Made by a program: the position numbers and the translations under genes. DNA of 56,358 nt from Mycobacterium sp. 1100029.7. Its GTDB lineage: Bacteria > Actinomycetota > Actinomycetes > Mycobacteriales > Mycobacteriaceae. Within the stretch, counting starts at the first letter, position 1. Each line of letters starts with the position of its first letter. Shown here in pieces: positions 1 to 8,818 of this stretch. The DNA lies in contig NZ_LZSC01000009.1 in assembly GCF_001665235.1 (NCBI RefSeq), positions 1-56,358 on the forward strand. Direction: 5' to 3'. The notes beneath the pieces are model-generated. The model saw nothing but the letters and a program-made list of their open reading frames with translations. It had not been told where the DNA came from and ran no database searches.

Positions 1-129
1 GTGACGACCACGTTGATAGCGGTAAATATTGCCGAGACGACTGGCGCCCATCGAAGGACCGCGTTTTCGCTGTGAGCAAGCGAGCGCGACGACCAGTCCA
101 CACGCGGCTGTCCTGCGTGGCCTCGCGAA

Positions 130-411
130 TCAATCGTTCTGCCGGTACGCGACGTGGTCGTCGTCGTACTCCGAGCGTTTCGTCATGGTGTCGCTGGGAC
201 CCGACAGTGAGCGCGGTGATGCCGGCCCGGTGATCGATGTCCACTCCGGGTCGGTGTACAGGTTGATTCGGCCATCTCGGATGCGGCGGCAGTACCAGTA
301 GAAGCAGATGGTGAAGAGAGCCATCAGGGCCCCCATCGCGGCCAGGCCCAGAATTGTGGTCATCATGATGGGCGCGCCACTCGCACTACCCGGCCGGATC
401 GGTACGGCCAA
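130..411 (-). CDS. small single-pass membrane protein, unknown function
   Basis: A 93-residue frame with one convincing hydrophobic segment (about residues 17-39, rich in L, A, M and F, ending in FYWYCRR), followed by a charged tail that ends in acidic and His residues. The positive RR/R residues right after the segment suggest the C-terminus is cytoplasmic. The initiator is uncertain: two adjacent Met codons at about 363-366 lie closer to the membrane segment, and no strong Shine-Dalgarno site decides between them and 411. I do not recognise a family. Nothing nearby gives a function. Confidence 0.5.
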   Translation of the reverse strand: MAVPIRPGSASGAPIMMTTILGLAAMGALMALFTICFYWYCRRIRDGRINLYTDPEWTSITGPASPRSLSGPSDTMTKRSEYDDDHVAYRQND

Positions 412-597
412 GCGTCGAGCTTCTTCTCGTCGAAATTCGCCACCGCTTGCCTCCAGCCAGACGGCATGATCAACGTTGCCATCGTACGTCGACAGCGTTA
501 TTCGCTAATACTTCCGAAAATGCTCGACGCCTCCACCAGGACGTTGTTACGCCCGCACATCCTCATCCCGTGGAAAACGTTGTGCTGCAACGACTAA

Positions 598-972
598 CTA
601 CGGAGGTGGGATCTGGCTTTGATGGCTCGGGCAATACACGGTCACCGATGCGGTGACGAACCTGACGGCCGTCCGGGTCACCCGATCGGGAACCAAGTGC
701 AAGGACGGACTGCCCGCATACGTCGTGCTCGTCTCTTCGTCCACGACGGACTGAAACGAGGCCCCATGATCGAGTTCGCCACATATTTCACGAGCGCGAT
801 AGACCAGCCCGGGCACGTTGTCGATGACGGGAATCTGCAGCTGGTCCAGCAACGCCACGAACTGGTCCTGCTGCGCATCGGCGCTCGCGGGGCCGGCGTT
901 GCCCAAAGCGGCGGCCAGCACCACTGAGGCGGCGAGCAGAGCACCCGCGAGCCTGGTGATGTGAAGCCGCAC
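598..972 (-). CDS. DUF732-family secreted protein
   Basis: A 124-residue protein. Residues 1-31 form a classic Sec signal peptide (basic start MRLHITR, hydrophobic A/L/V core, cleavage likely after ASADA). The mature part has the DUF732 pattern common in mycobacteria: a D-x-F-hydrophobic start (QDQFVALLDQL), a central R-E-I-C, and a second Cys near the end (VYCPSH), giving two cysteines that may form a disulfide. The family is exported and small, and its function is unknown. A second DUF732 gene lies at 10186-10509 next to two PPE genes. This one stands alone, divergent from the proline-rich protein that follows. Confidence 0.75.
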   Translation of the reverse strand: MRLHITRLAGALLAASVVLAAALGNAGPASADAQQDQFVALLDQLQIPVIDNVPGLVYRAREICGELDHGASFQSVVDEETSTTYAGSPSLHLVPDRVTRTAVRFVTASVTVYCPSHQSQIPPP

Positions 973-1144
973 GGCAAGATTCCCGCTTCGTCGGTGTCAC
1001 CATCTCGTTGTCTCATGGGATCGACACCAAGTGGTAACAATGGAGGCAACTAGCGCCTGCGATGATGGGCATAGTAACTGGCTACAACCGTGATCACCAC
1101 TGGACTTTCGCGCGGGCCCACCGATCGGCGCAGGGATGCGAGGG

Positions 1145-1528
1145 CATGTGACGGCATCGAACCGAAGCGCGCGGTCGTCCAAGATGACGGCCGCGCAGCG
1201 GTGGCGAGTCCTCGCCCTGACAATCGCCGTCTTGCTCGGCAGCGGCTACACCGTGATGAGCGCCAAGCACGCCACGGTATTCGCCGCACTGGTCAGGCCG
1301 GCTCCGGCGGGAGACATCACCCCCGACCCGCCGCCGGAAGTCCCGGCGCCGACGGTGCGGCCGCTCGAACCGCCCGTAGCCGCGCCGCCACCCCGACCAC
1401 AGCAGCCGCTATCCCCGCCGCGGCCACCCCAGGCACCCGCATCGCAACCGCCCGCGCCCCCGCCGGAGCCACCACCGAGTCCACCGCCGCCGCGTCCACC
1501 GGGCGGCCACGTCCAGCTCGCGCCGTAA
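1145..1528 (+). CDS. proline-rich membrane-anchored protein
   Basis: About 127 residues if started at the GTG at 1145, which has a GCGAGGG ribosome-binding sequence 3 nt upstream. An ATG at 1136 and an internal ATG at 1184 are alternatives. After a short basic stretch there is one hydrophobic helix (RWRVLALTIAVLLGSGYTV), then a tail from about residue 55 that is roughly half proline, with A, Q and R between. This looks like a signal-anchor protein whose low-complexity Pro tail crosses the periplasm or cell wall. The high proline content makes frame choice reliable (CCG/CCA/CCC phase), but no family is recognised. Confidence 0.55.
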   Translation, partial: HVTASNRSARSSKMTAAQRWRVLALTIAVLLGSGYTVMSAKHATVFAALVRPAPAGDITPDPPPEVPAPTVRPLEPPVAAPPPRPQQPLSPPRPPQAPASQPPAPPPEPPPSPPPPRPPGGHVQLAP

Positions 1529-1603
1529 GTCGAACCCGTCAGCTGGCACCACATGGCAGCGTGAAGCGTCGAGTTGGCAGCGGGCTAGTGCGAGTGTCGG
1601 TGG

Positions 1604-2029
1604 ATGGGCGATTCCTCAAACGCGAAGCAATTCGTCACTAAATTCGCCGAGTATTGGGCTGACCCAACGTCGGAAGGACTGGACGATCTTCTTCATCCCG
1701 ATGTGGTTCTCATCCAGCCACTCGTGCCTCGGATGGTCGGGTTAGATGCCGCAAAGGCACAGTTTCAACGCCTCTTTCACTGCCTTCCGGAGCTGCGTGC
1801 TGTTGTCGATCATTGGTGCGGGGATGACGACCTGGTATTCATCGAATTCCGGATGCGGTCCCGCGTTGGAGGTGACGTGTTCGAGTGGCCGAACGTGAAT
1901 CGTCTGCGGCTGCGCGATGGGAAGGGGATGGAGCGCGTCACCTACTTCGACTCTTTAGCAATGCTCCCCACACTGCTGCGCCACCCGTCAATCGGATGGC
2001 GATGGTGGCGTTCCCGCAATCAGCCATAA
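1604..2029 (+). CDS. SnoaL-like / NTF2-fold protein
   Basis: A 141-residue protein with the alpha+beta pattern of the SnoaL-like (NTF2) fold: an N-terminal helix (AKQFVTKFAEYWAD), the typical loop 'DLLHPDVVLIQPL', 'G.DAAKAQFQRLF' and C-terminal strands ending in 'VTYFDSLAML'. Members include polyketide cyclases, ketosteroid isomerase-like enzymes and many small binding proteins, so the reaction cannot be named. It ends 34 bp before the ATP-grasp gene on the same strand and may be co-transcribed with it and the beta-lactamase-fold gene. Confidence 0.7.
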   Translation: MGDSSNAKQFVTKFAEYWADPTSEGLDDLLHPDVVLIQPLVPRMVGLDAAKAQFQRLFHCLPELRAVVDHWCGDDDLVFIEFRMRSRVGGDVFEWPNVNRLRLRDGKGMERVTYFDSLAMLPTLLRHPSIGWRWWRSRNQP

Positions 2030-2063
2030 GTCCCGCGGCCCCGCTGCACACGGCCATGGACAA

Positions 2064-3542
2064 GTGCAGACTGGTGCCATGGAGACAGGACCACCCCGTG
2101 TGCTGAACGGCCTTTCCGACATTCGCGCGTTCTTTCACACCAACAAGGTGCCGCTCTACTTCATCTCGCCCACACCGTTCAACCTGCTGGGCGTTGACCG
2201 GTGGATACGAAACTTCTTCTACCTCACCTACTTTGACTCGTTCGAGGGCACCCACTCACGCGTGTTCGTGCCCCGCCGACGCGACCGTCGTGATTTCGAC
2301 TCCATGGACGAGGTGTGCAGCCACCTGCTGTCCGATCCCGAAACGCTCGAGTTCATCGCGGGCAAAGGCCCCGGCGGCAAGTGCTGCTTTGTGATGATGA
2401 ACGAGGAAATCCAGTCCCTGGCGCGTCAGGCGGGCCTGGAGGTCATGCACCCGCCGATCGAGCTGCGCCAGCGTCTGGGCTCGAAAATCGTGATGACGCG
2501 GCTGGCCAACGAGGCGGGCATCCCGAGCGTCCCACACCTGATCGGGCGGGCCGGGTCCTACGACGAACTGCTGGAACTCGCACAGAGCGCGGATTTGGGA
2601 GACGACCTCGTCATCTCGATCGCGTACGGCAACGCCGGCAGCGGGACGTTCTTCGTGCACGGTCAGCGCGACTGGGACGAGCATGCGGGCAACCTGACCT
2701 CGCAACCAGAGCTCAAGGTCATGAAGCGGATCCGCAATGTCGAGGTATGCCTCGAGGGAGCGGTGACCCGTCACGGCACCGTCGTCGGCCCGGCGATGAC
2801 GAGTCTGGTCGGCTATTCGGAGCTGACTCCGAGCCGGGGGAGCTGGTGTGGCAACGACATCTGGCGCGAGGTGCTGCCGCCCGCCCAGACCCACGCCGCG
2901 CGGGAAATGGTGGCCAAGCTGGGCGACGTCATGCGTCGCGAAGGGTATCTCGGCTACTTCGAGGTGGACCTGTTGCACGACCTCGACTCCAACCAGCTGT
3001 ACCTCGGCGAGGTCAATCCGCGCCTGTCCGGCGCGAGCCCGATGACGAACCTCACCACCGAGGCCTACGCCGACATGCCGCTGTTCCTCTTTCATCTGCT
3101 CGAGTACATGGACGTCGAGTACGAGCTCGACATCGACGAGATCAACGCCCGCTGGGAGCGGGGGTACGGCGAGGACGAGGTTTGGGGACAAGTGATCATC
3201 ACCGAGACCTCACCGGAAATCGAGCTGTTCACCGCGACGCCACGCACTGGCGTGTGGCGCATCGACGACGACGGCCGGGTCTCCTTCGCACGCTCCGCCA
3301 ACGACTGGGCCACGCTGCTCGACGGGTCCGAAGCTTTCTACATGCGCGTCGCCGCACCCGGCGACTTGCGTTCTGAGGGAGCTCAACTCGGTGTGCTCGT
3401 CACTCGCTCACACCTGCAGACCGACGACTATCGGCTCAGCGAGCGCTGCCAGCGCTGGGTCAAGGGCATGAAGGCGAAGTTCGTCTCCACGCCCCTAGCG
3501 CCTGCCGCGCCGATCGTGTCGCGGCTCGTCGCACGAGCGTGA
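2064..3542 (+). CDS. ATP-grasp domain enzyme (biotin-carboxylase-like)
   Basis: Up to 492 residues. The middle third carries ATP-grasp features: a glycine-rich loop (SIAYGNAGSGTFFV, about residue 190) and the metal-binding strand 'YLGEVNPRLSGASPMTN' (about residues 313-330, with E and N as Mg/ATP ligands). The N-terminal 100 residues and the tail match nothing I recognise. ATP-grasp enzymes join a carboxylate to an amine or thiol through an acyl-phosphate; the substrate here is unknown. The start is ambiguous: GTG 2064, ATG 2079 or GTG 2100, the last preceded by ACAGGA. Its stop overlaps the start of the beta-lactamase-fold gene (GTGA), so the two proteins are probably made together and act in one pathway. 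Confidence 0.7.
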   Translation: MQTGAMETGPPRVLNGLSDIRAFFHTNKVPLYFISPTPFNLLGVDRWIRNFFYLTYFDSFEGTHSRVFVPRRRDRRDFDSMDEVCSHLLSDPETLEFIAGKGPGGKCCFVMMNEEIQSLARQAGLEVMHPPIELRQRLGSKIVMTRLANEAGIPSVPHLIGRAGSYDELLELAQSADLGDDLVISIAYGNAGSGTFFVHGQRDWDEHAGNLTSQPELKVMKRIRNVEVCLEGAVTRHGTVVGPAMTSLVGYSELTPSRGSWCGNDIWREVLPPAQTHAAREMVAKLGDVMRREGYLGYFEVDLLHDLDSNQLYLGEVNPRLSGASPMTNLTTEAYADMPLFLFHLLEYMDVEYELDIDEINARWERGYGEDEVWGQVIITETSPEIELFTATPRTGVWRIDDDGRVSFARSANDWATLLDGSEAFYMRVAAPGDLRSEGAQLGVLVTRSHLQTDDYRLSERCQRWVKGMKAKFVSTPLAPAAPIVSRLVARA

Positions 3543-4705
3543 GTCGCCCGGCCGGCATCTCCCTGGACAACTGGCTGACCGAGCCCTACGCGCGTTGGTC
3601 TTTCCAGCACGTGGACGACTTTGTGCCGACGGCGGTCATTTCACGGGGGACCGGGCCGGTCGCGGAACTACCCGCAGCGCATGCTCCGATCGCGGACGTC
3701 GAGGTGACCAACTCCGACGGCGTGGCGACCACCGTGGGCGCGGTGATGGCCAGCACCCACACCGACGGGTGGGCGGTCGCGCACCGCGACTCGCTCGTCG
3801 CCGAGGAGTACCTCAACGGCCTGGACGCCCAGACCCGGCACCTGTTGTTCTCGGTGAGCAAATCGCTGGTCGGCGCCGTCGTCGGCGCGTTGCAGGGGGC
3901 CGGCGCGGTCGATGTCGCCGCGCCGGTCACCAATTACGTTCCCGCTCTTGCGGATTCGGGGTACGCCGGTGCCACGGTGCGTCACCTGCTGGACATGAGG
4001 TCGGGAATCGCGTTCTCCGACAACTACCTTCACCCGACCGCCGAAATCCACCTGCTCGACCAGGCGATGGGATGGGCGCCGCGCGGCGGCCCGGGCACCC
4101 CCGCCACGCTGCGCGAGTTCCTGCTGACCTTGCGGCAGAAGTCGGCGCACGGCGGCCCTTTTCAATATCGCTCCTGTGAAACCGATGTACTGGGCTGGGT
4201 CTGCGAAGTCGCGGCCGGTCAACGGATGCCCGAACTGATGTCGGAACTGGTGTGGAGTCGACTCGGCGCTCACGGCGACGCCACCATCGGCGTGGACTCT
4301 GAAGGCACCGGATTCTTCGACGGCGGCATCAACGCCTGCCTGACCGACATGATCCGGTTCGGGTCGCTGTTCTTACACGACGGTGCCTCGCTGACCGGCC
4401 GGCAAGTGGTGCCCGCGGCGTGGATCGCCGACACCTTGGCCGGCGGTCCGGACTCGCGGCGGGCGTTTGCCGACAGCCCCGACGACACTCAGCTGCCCGG
4501 CGGGATGTACCGCAACCAGGTGTGGTTTCCCTACCCGGGCAGCAACGTCGTGCTGTGTCAGGGCATGTGCGGGCAAACGATCTACGTCAACCGCGCCGCC
4601 GAACTGGTGGCGGCGAAGTTGTCCACCCAACCCGACGCGGGTGATCCGCAGATGCTGTTGGACACACTGCGCGCCTTCGACGCCGTGGCAAGGGAATTGG
4701 GCTAA
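3539..4705 (+). CDS. serine beta-lactamase-fold hydrolase (class C/esterase type)
   Basis: A 388-residue protein with the catalytic motifs of the beta-lactamase/penicillin-binding fold: S105-V-S-K108 (FSVSKSLVG) as the nucleophile motif and Y210-R-S212 (FQYRSCETDVLGW) as the second motif. A C-terminal G-M-C-G-Q-T segment sits where the KTG/HxG box is expected. Proteins of this shape are mostly carboxylesterases, D-aminopeptidases or transacylases rather than true beta-lactamases. No signal peptide is visible, so it is probably cytoplasmic. GTG start overlapping the ATP-grasp stop indicates translational coupling. The stop shares four bases with the stop of the convergent DUF2510 gene. Confidence 0.8.
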   Translation: MSRPAGISLDNWLTEPYARWSFQHVDDFVPTAVISRGTGPVAELPAAHAPIADVEVTNSDGVATTVGAVMASTHTDGWAVAHRDSLVAEEYLNGLDAQTRHLLFSVSKSLVGAVVGALQGAGAVDVAAPVTNYVPALADSGYAGATVRHLLDMRSGIAFSDNYLHPTAEIHLLDQAMGWAPRGGPGTPATLREFLLTLRQKSAHGGPFQYRSCETDVLGWVCEVAAGQRMPELMSELVWSRLGAHGDATIGVDSEGTGFFDGGINACLTDMIRFGSLFLHDGASLTGRQVVPAAWIADTLAGGPDSRRAFADSPDDTQLPGGMYRNQVWFPYPGSNVVLCQGMCGQTIYVNRAAELVAAKLSTQPDAGDPQMLLDTLRAFDAVARELG

Positions 4706-5397
4706 GGCTGAAAGGCCGGGAGAATCGTGCCGGAGTCGCGAATCTCCCAGATGCTGTCTTTCCTCACGCCGTCAAAGTTGATCTTGTCCAGCGTGGCTTT
4801 CGAGTACGTGAGATCAATGGCGACCTCGGTCGAGGTGTTGCCGTACGGGTCCGTCATCGGGAAGGTGCCCTGAACGTTGACCGCGGACGCGCCGGGGTAG
4901 GTCGCCCGCGCGTACCTGAGTATGGCGATGGTGTCCACCCGCGCACCGTCTTTGATCATGCCCTCGGAGTAGTTGTCCCGGATGGCGAAGCGGGCGTTGA
5001 CGACGTCGCCGTTGGGGCCGGGCGCGGTGGTGAAAGTCACTCCGTCCGGCTTCTTGGGACCGGTCGGTGTCGGTGGCGCCGTCTCGGTCAACGTCGATGG
5101 TTCCGCAGTGGCCGAACTGCTCGACGACGGTGACTGGCCGTCGACCTTTCTGTCGAAGCCCCAGCTTTTTCCAATGATGATCAGAAAAACCAGCGCGCTG
5201 AGGGCCGCTAAGGCTATGGCCGCTTTGCCGGTGACACCCTTCTTCGGCGGTTCGGGTGCGGATTCGGTGTTGAAAGCCCACTCGCTGATCCACTTCTCGC
5301 CGTCGAAATAGCGTTGCAGCCCGTGGCCCACGCCGGCGGGGTCCGGGTACCAGCCCGGCGCGGATTGAGGCGGGGGCGGCGCCTGCTCAGATGGCAT
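4702..5397 (-). CDS. DUF2510 membrane protein
   Basis: A 231-residue protein. Residues about 14-45 form a DUF2510 motif (PGWYPDPAG...LQRYFDGEKW), followed by a single transmembrane helix (about 57-78, AIALAALSALVFLIII) and a Ser/Thr/Pro-rich linker. The C-terminal extracytoplasmic domain of about 110 residues resembles mycobacterial secreted proteins of unknown role. The arrangement suggests a cytoplasmic DUF2510 tag on an anchored extracytoplasmic domain. A SigF-like promoter lies 34 bp upstream of the ATG. Its last four bases overlap the convergent beta-lactamase-fold gene. Function unknown. Confidence 0.75.
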   Translation of the reverse strand: MPSEQAPPPPQSAPGWYPDPAGVGHGLQRYFDGEKWISEWAFNTESAPEPPKKGVTGKAAIALAALSALVFLIIIGKSWGFDRKVDGQSPSSSSSATAEPSTLTETAPPTPTGPKKPDGVTFTTAPGPNGDVVNARFAIRDNYSEGMIKDGARVDTIAILRYARATYPGASAVNVQGTFPMTDPYGNTSTEVAIDLTYSKATLDKINFDGVRKDSIWEIRDSGTILPAFQP

Positions 5398-5430
5398 CCA
5401 TGGACCTTCGTCGTGACGGTAACTTCTCGG

Positions 5431-5458
5431 CTACCCGCAGTGCTGGCCGCTCAAAACC
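5431..5458 (-). promoter_or_regulatory. SigF-like promoter for the DUF2510 gene
   Basis: On the minus strand GGTTT (5458-5454) is followed after exactly 17 nt by GGGTAG (5436-5431). The mycobacterial SigF consensus is GGTTT, 15-17 nt, GGGTA. The -10 element ends 33 bp before the ATG at 5397, a normal leader length. Assignment rests on pattern match only. Confidence 0.5.
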
Positions 5459-5604
5459 ATGCCTGATTCGTCGGCGGACCTCGTTAGCTGGACCCGGCGG
5501 GAGCCGAGCCGAGTGGCCGATTTCGAGGATAGAGTGGCGCCGATGGAGGTGCAGGTGAGGCGGTCGATGCGGGGTTCGCCGCGTGCCGAGAAAGTCGGTG
5601 CTGC

Positions 5605-6687
5605 GTGGTGACCGGGTCCGGCGCCGAGGCCGTGCGGCAAGTCATGCGGTCCGACGAGGATGCGGCCGCGGCTTTCCGGAACTGGCACGCCGCCGCCGAG
5701 CGGGCCGGTCACCGGGTGTTACGAGAACCCACCGGCACCTATGTGCTGTGGCACCGCGACGACGTCCTGGCCGCGATCCGCGATGGCGACGTCTTCGCCA
5801 CCCGACAAGGCGAACTGATGCCCGGCAATGTGCCGTTCGGCCCGTACCGGGAGATCCTGCTCGAGCAGTTCAATCCCGGTAATTCGCGCGAGATGCTGAA
5901 GCCGGTGCGAAAGCTCATCGAAGAAGGCATCGGCGCGATGGCGGCGAAACTCGACCGCTGTGACGGTGTGCGGGTCGCCGAGATCCTCTGTCGCGCAGGA
6001 GCCATGGTGGCGTGCGGACTGCCGGAGAACATGCCTCTCGAGGCGGTCAACCCGGCATTGGTGGCCAAGGTCCGCCAAGCGCCGCAGGGCGGTCCTGACC
6101 TGATCAGCCGGCTGGCCGCCGCACCGCTCAGCGACGAAGAGATCCTGGGCTTGATGGGGTCGGTGGTCCGCGGCTTCGTCTTCGCGTCGTTCCCTATCAA
6201 AGCCGGACTGGCGTTGTTGGCGCGCAAGCCGATCCTCCAGCAGGAGCTTCGCGAAAACCCGGGACGGCAACGCGATTTCATCGAGGAGTTGCTGCGCCTG
6301 GACGGCGGGGCCAAGACGGTGTCGCGAATCACCACCCGCGCTGTCACGGTCGGCGAGACGACGATTCCCGCTGGATCGAATGTCGAGTTGTGCGTCGGTC
6401 TGGTGCACCGCGACGAGGCCGACGTCATGTCCGGTCAAGATATGAATCTCGATGGAGCCCACCGGCATTGGAGTTTCGGGGGAGGACCGCACCGGTGCCC
6501 GGCCTCGCATCTGGCCCGGGACCTGCTGGCCGTCTTCTTCGAGGTCTGGCTGGCCGAGATCCCGTTCTTCTGGTTCGACTGGAAAGGTGGCGCTGTCCCC
6601 AGGGCGTGGCAGCCGCGGCCCTACGGTCCGCTGGCGGGCGGTGTTTTCGACGGCTGGGTTCCGGGGTCGGTGCCGCTGCGCTGGTGA
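5605..6687 (+). CDS. cytochrome P450, atypical
   Basis: A 360-residue protein, about 40 shorter than usual. The K-helix E-x-x-R (EELLR, about residue 228) and heme-thiolate loop (FGGGPHRCPASHLARDL, Cys about residue 298) identify a P450. Two features are unusual. The I-helix region (LGLMGSVVRGFVFASFP) lacks the A-G-x-[D/E]-T oxygen-activation motif, and the residue two after the heme Cys is Ala instead of the usual Gly. It may be a P450 with unusual oxygen chemistry or a degenerate one. Start is GTG 5605 (or 5608); no longer in-frame option was found. No ferredoxin or reductase lies beside it. Confidence 0.8.
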   Translation: MVTGSGAEAVRQVMRSDEDAAAAFRNWHAAAERAGHRVLREPTGTYVLWHRDDVLAAIRDGDVFATRQGELMPGNVPFGPYREILLEQFNPGNSREMLKPVRKLIEEGIGAMAAKLDRCDGVRVAEILCRAGAMVACGLPENMPLEAVNPALVAKVRQAPQGGPDLISRLAAAPLSDEEILGLMGSVVRGFVFASFPIKAGLALLARKPILQQELRENPGRQRDFIEELLRLDGGAKTVSRITTRAVTVGETTIPAGSNVELCVGLVHRDEADVMSGQDMNLDGAHRHWSFGGGPHRCPASHLARDLLAVFFEVWLAEIPFFWFDWKGGAVPRAWQPRPYGPLAGGVFDGWVPGSVPLRW

Positions 6688-6795
6688 TCGGGCCGCTCGG
6701 CCATCGTGAACGGGGCATGGCCTCGGCGTGACGATTCGGCGTGATGTCCGACGATTCGAGCGTCGGCGTATCGGCTGCCGGGTTATGTATCTACG

Positions 6796-7095
6796 GTGAG
6801 CACCCACCATGTGAACTTGACCCCCCAGGAAAGCTCGTTGATCGGCGAGAGCCACCCTGAGGCTCTCGCGCGCATGGACGAGAAATCGCTGAAGGAACTG
6901 CAAAGCCGGCTCAGGCAGGCGCGCGAAAAGAACTTCAGCCTGTTGCGACGTCAGGGCGCGGCCCGAGTGGAGGCCGAGGGGGCCCGCGGCTCCGCGCAGC
7001 CGGCCAACGAGAAGCGCAGCGAAAAGGTGGCGATCTTTGATGAGGCACTGGCTCGGGTGAGCGAACGCCTTGGCGGCACTGCCGACGTCGACTAG
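6796..7095 (+). CDS. small charged helical protein, conserved-hypothetical type
   Basis: A 99-residue protein from a GTG start, highly charged (many K, R, E) and predicted almost wholly helical. A segment around residues 30-50 (KSLKELQSRLRQAREKNF) has heptad-like spacing that could form a coiled coil. There is no signal peptide or membrane segment. I recall similar small cytoplasmic proteins in mycobacteria but cannot name a family. It follows the atypical P450 by 108 bp on the same strand. Confidence 0.6.
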   Translation: MSTHHVNLTPQESSLIGESHPEALARMDEKSLKELQSRLRQAREKNFSLLRRQGAARVEAEGARGSAQPANEKRSEKVAIFDEALARVSERLGGTADVD

Positions 7096-7584
7096 CGCCC
7101 GTGACAATTCCCGCGCGGCGATGCCTTTTCACACTAGCAATTTAGACAGCTAATTCGCAGCGTACTGCTAGCTGCCCATACGCTCAATTACGTACTGCTG
7201 CGATCCACATGTCGTGATTGCGGTGATTTGACATCTCAGACCCACTCTGGTCACCCGGCTCAATCGCTGCCCTCCATCGCTGCATACTGCTAAAGTGCGT
7301 ATCTAGCAGGAAGTTTTCCCGAGGCAAGACGTCGCTAGGCCTCGGTAGAGTGCTCACAAAGCCATCGGGCGCATTGAGATTTCTATTTTACGCTGACATT
7401 ACCGTCGGGGAACGAGCTCCCCAACAACCCTGTGCATAATGGTCGCTATATCGACCGGGGAATCGGGTCGAATATTGGCACTGATGCCGACATATTTTAG
7501 CTTCAGACCAATGCGGGTCTGTTGTGGATGCGTCGTGCCGAATTAGTGAAATGCGCGCATTTCTTGGGGAGTGGAGGCACCTAC
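7096..7584 (+). promoter_or_regulatory. long intergenic region upstream of the PPE cassette
   Basis: No gene is supported in these 489 bp, and base composition is clearly lower in GC than the surroundings. It holds three copies of TACTGCT (7163-7169, 7193-7199, 7285-7291), the first two inside identical CGTACTGCT blocks exactly 30 bp apart. There are also inverted repeats: GGGGA/TCCCC (7407-7422), TCGACC/GGTCGA (7451-7471) and CTGCTA/TAGCAG (about 7287-7309). A CATAAT hexamer (7435-7440) could be a -10 element. The region probably carries the PPE operon promoter and operator sites. Confidence 0.4.
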
Positions 7585-8817
7585 GTGTTGGACTTCGGAG
7601 CGCTACCGCCGGAGATCAACTCCGGCCGAATGTATGCCGGCGCGGGCGCAGGCCCGCTGCTCGACGCCGCCGCAGCCTGGGATGAGTTGGCAACCGAGCT
7701 GTACTCCACGGCCGCCTCCTACGGCTCGACGATCGACAGCGTGACCGGCCCGTGGACCGGTCCGTCTTCGCTCGCAATGGCCGCCGCGGCCGCGCCCTAC
7801 GTGCAGTGGATGAGCGCGACGGGTGCGCAGGCCGAGCAAGCGGCCACCCAGGCCAAGCTCGCCGCCGGCGCCTATGAGACGGCGTTCGCCGCAACGGTGC
7901 CGCCACCAATCATCGCGGCCAACCGCTCGCTCCTCGCCACGCTGATCGCGACCAACATTTTGGGCCAGAACACCACGGCCATCGCAGCCACCGAGGCCCA
8001 CTACATGACGATGTGGGCCCAGGATGCCGCCGCGATGTACGCCTATGCCGGCTCGTCGGCGACCGCCGCACAGCTAACACCGTTCACCGAGCCACCCCAG
8101 ACCACCAACGACTCGGGCCCGGCGATGCAGTCGGCCGCGGTGGCTCAGTCGAGCGCAACATCGGGTAGCAACACCGCCGCTCAGCTGGCCACTTCGACTG
8201 CGACACAAGCGGTCTCGAGTGCCGCCACCGCGCCGTCGTCCGGGCTGACAGTGCCGTCCGCGGTGACCAACTGGAACACCATCTGGGCAGCGATCACGGG
8301 GGTGTACTCACCGCAGTCCTGGACCAGCATCCCCGGCGGCCCATTCCTGTCCTTCGGTCAGGCATACTCCTGGGGGCAAAACGGACAGTCCGCCGCCGCG
8401 TATCTGTCTGGGCCGAAAGCTATTTCGGGGGCACTGGCGCCGCTGACCAGAGGTGCCGCGGTCACGCCGATGCTCAGTTCGGCTGTCAGCGGCCCGGTTA
8501 CCGGATCGATGGGCAAGGCGGCTCTGGTCGGCAGCATGTCGGTGCCGCAAGGATGGACCGACGCCGCCCCCGCAATCAGGACGCTCTCCCAAGCAGTCCC
8601 CACAAATCTGGCAGCGGCCCCCGCCGCCTCCCTGATCGGCGAGGAGGGCGTGTTCAGCCAGATGGGCTTGTCCAGCCTGGCCGGCCGCGCCGTCGCGGCG
8701 ACCGCCACCTATTCAGTGAGCGGCAACACGGCGACCGCGGCCAAGCTGGGCAGTTTGGTCGCCGAGGCCGATCCCGCCGCCGCCACCATCATCGTGATCC
8801 CGTCGCTGGAGGACTGA
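7585..8817 (+). CDS. PPE family protein, SVP subfamily
   Basis: A 410-residue protein starting at the GTG at 7585 ([17 protein letters not shown]), preceded by a GGAGTGGAGG Shine-Dalgarno stretch. A longer in-frame TTG at 7522 would add a non-PPE leader. The N-terminal 180 residues are the PPE domain, with the Pro-Pro-Glu at about residues 8-10 and a W-x-G turn in '[18 protein letters not shown]'. The middle is low-complexity Ala/Ser/Thr, and 'GSMSVPQGW' near residue 320 is the SVP-subfamily signature. PPE proteins are secreted by type VII (ESX) systems, usually as a heterodimer with a PE partner, and none is encoded here. One base separates its stop from the next PPE gene. Confidence 0.9.
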   Translation: MLDFGALPPEINSGRMYAGAGAGPLLDAAAAWDELATELYSTAASYGSTIDSVTGPWTGPSSLAMAAAAAPYVQWMSATGAQAEQAATQAKLAAGAYETAFAATVPPPIIAANRSLLATLIATNILGQNTTAIAATEAHYMTMWAQDAAAMYAYAGSSATAAQLTPFTEPPQTTNDSGPAMQSAAVAQSSATSGSNTAAQLATSTATQAVSSAATAPSSGLTVPSAVTNWNTIWAAITGVYSPQSWTSIPGGPFLSFGQAYSWGQNGQSAAAYLSGPKAISGALAPLTRGAAVTPMLSSAVSGPVTGSMGKAALVGSMSVPQGWTDAAPAIRTLSQAVPTNLAAAPAASLIGEEGVFSQMGLSSLAGRAVAATATYSVSGNTATAAKLGSLVAEADPAAATIIVIPSLED

Positions 8818-8818
8818 C

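Noticed and set aside
130..190. MTKRSEYDDDH at the end of the first gene resembles MTKRSDDDDD of the 46-residue protein
   Set aside because: Only a few residues match, in acidic low-complexity sequence, and the first is the C-terminal tail of a longer membrane protein with no ribosome-binding site of its own.
1090..1641. 183-codon plus-strand frame over the proline-rich gene
   Set aside because: Out of phase with the proline-rich frame, which has a membrane anchor and a consistent Pro tail; this one is Ala/Arg/Thr noise.
5719..7107. 462-codon open frame on the minus strand
   Set aside because: Overlaps the P450 and the small charged protein on the plus strand; composition is typical of a high-GC antisense shadow.
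7228..7233. TTGACA resembling a -35 element
   Set aside because: No plausible -10 hexamer occurs 16-19 bp downstream.
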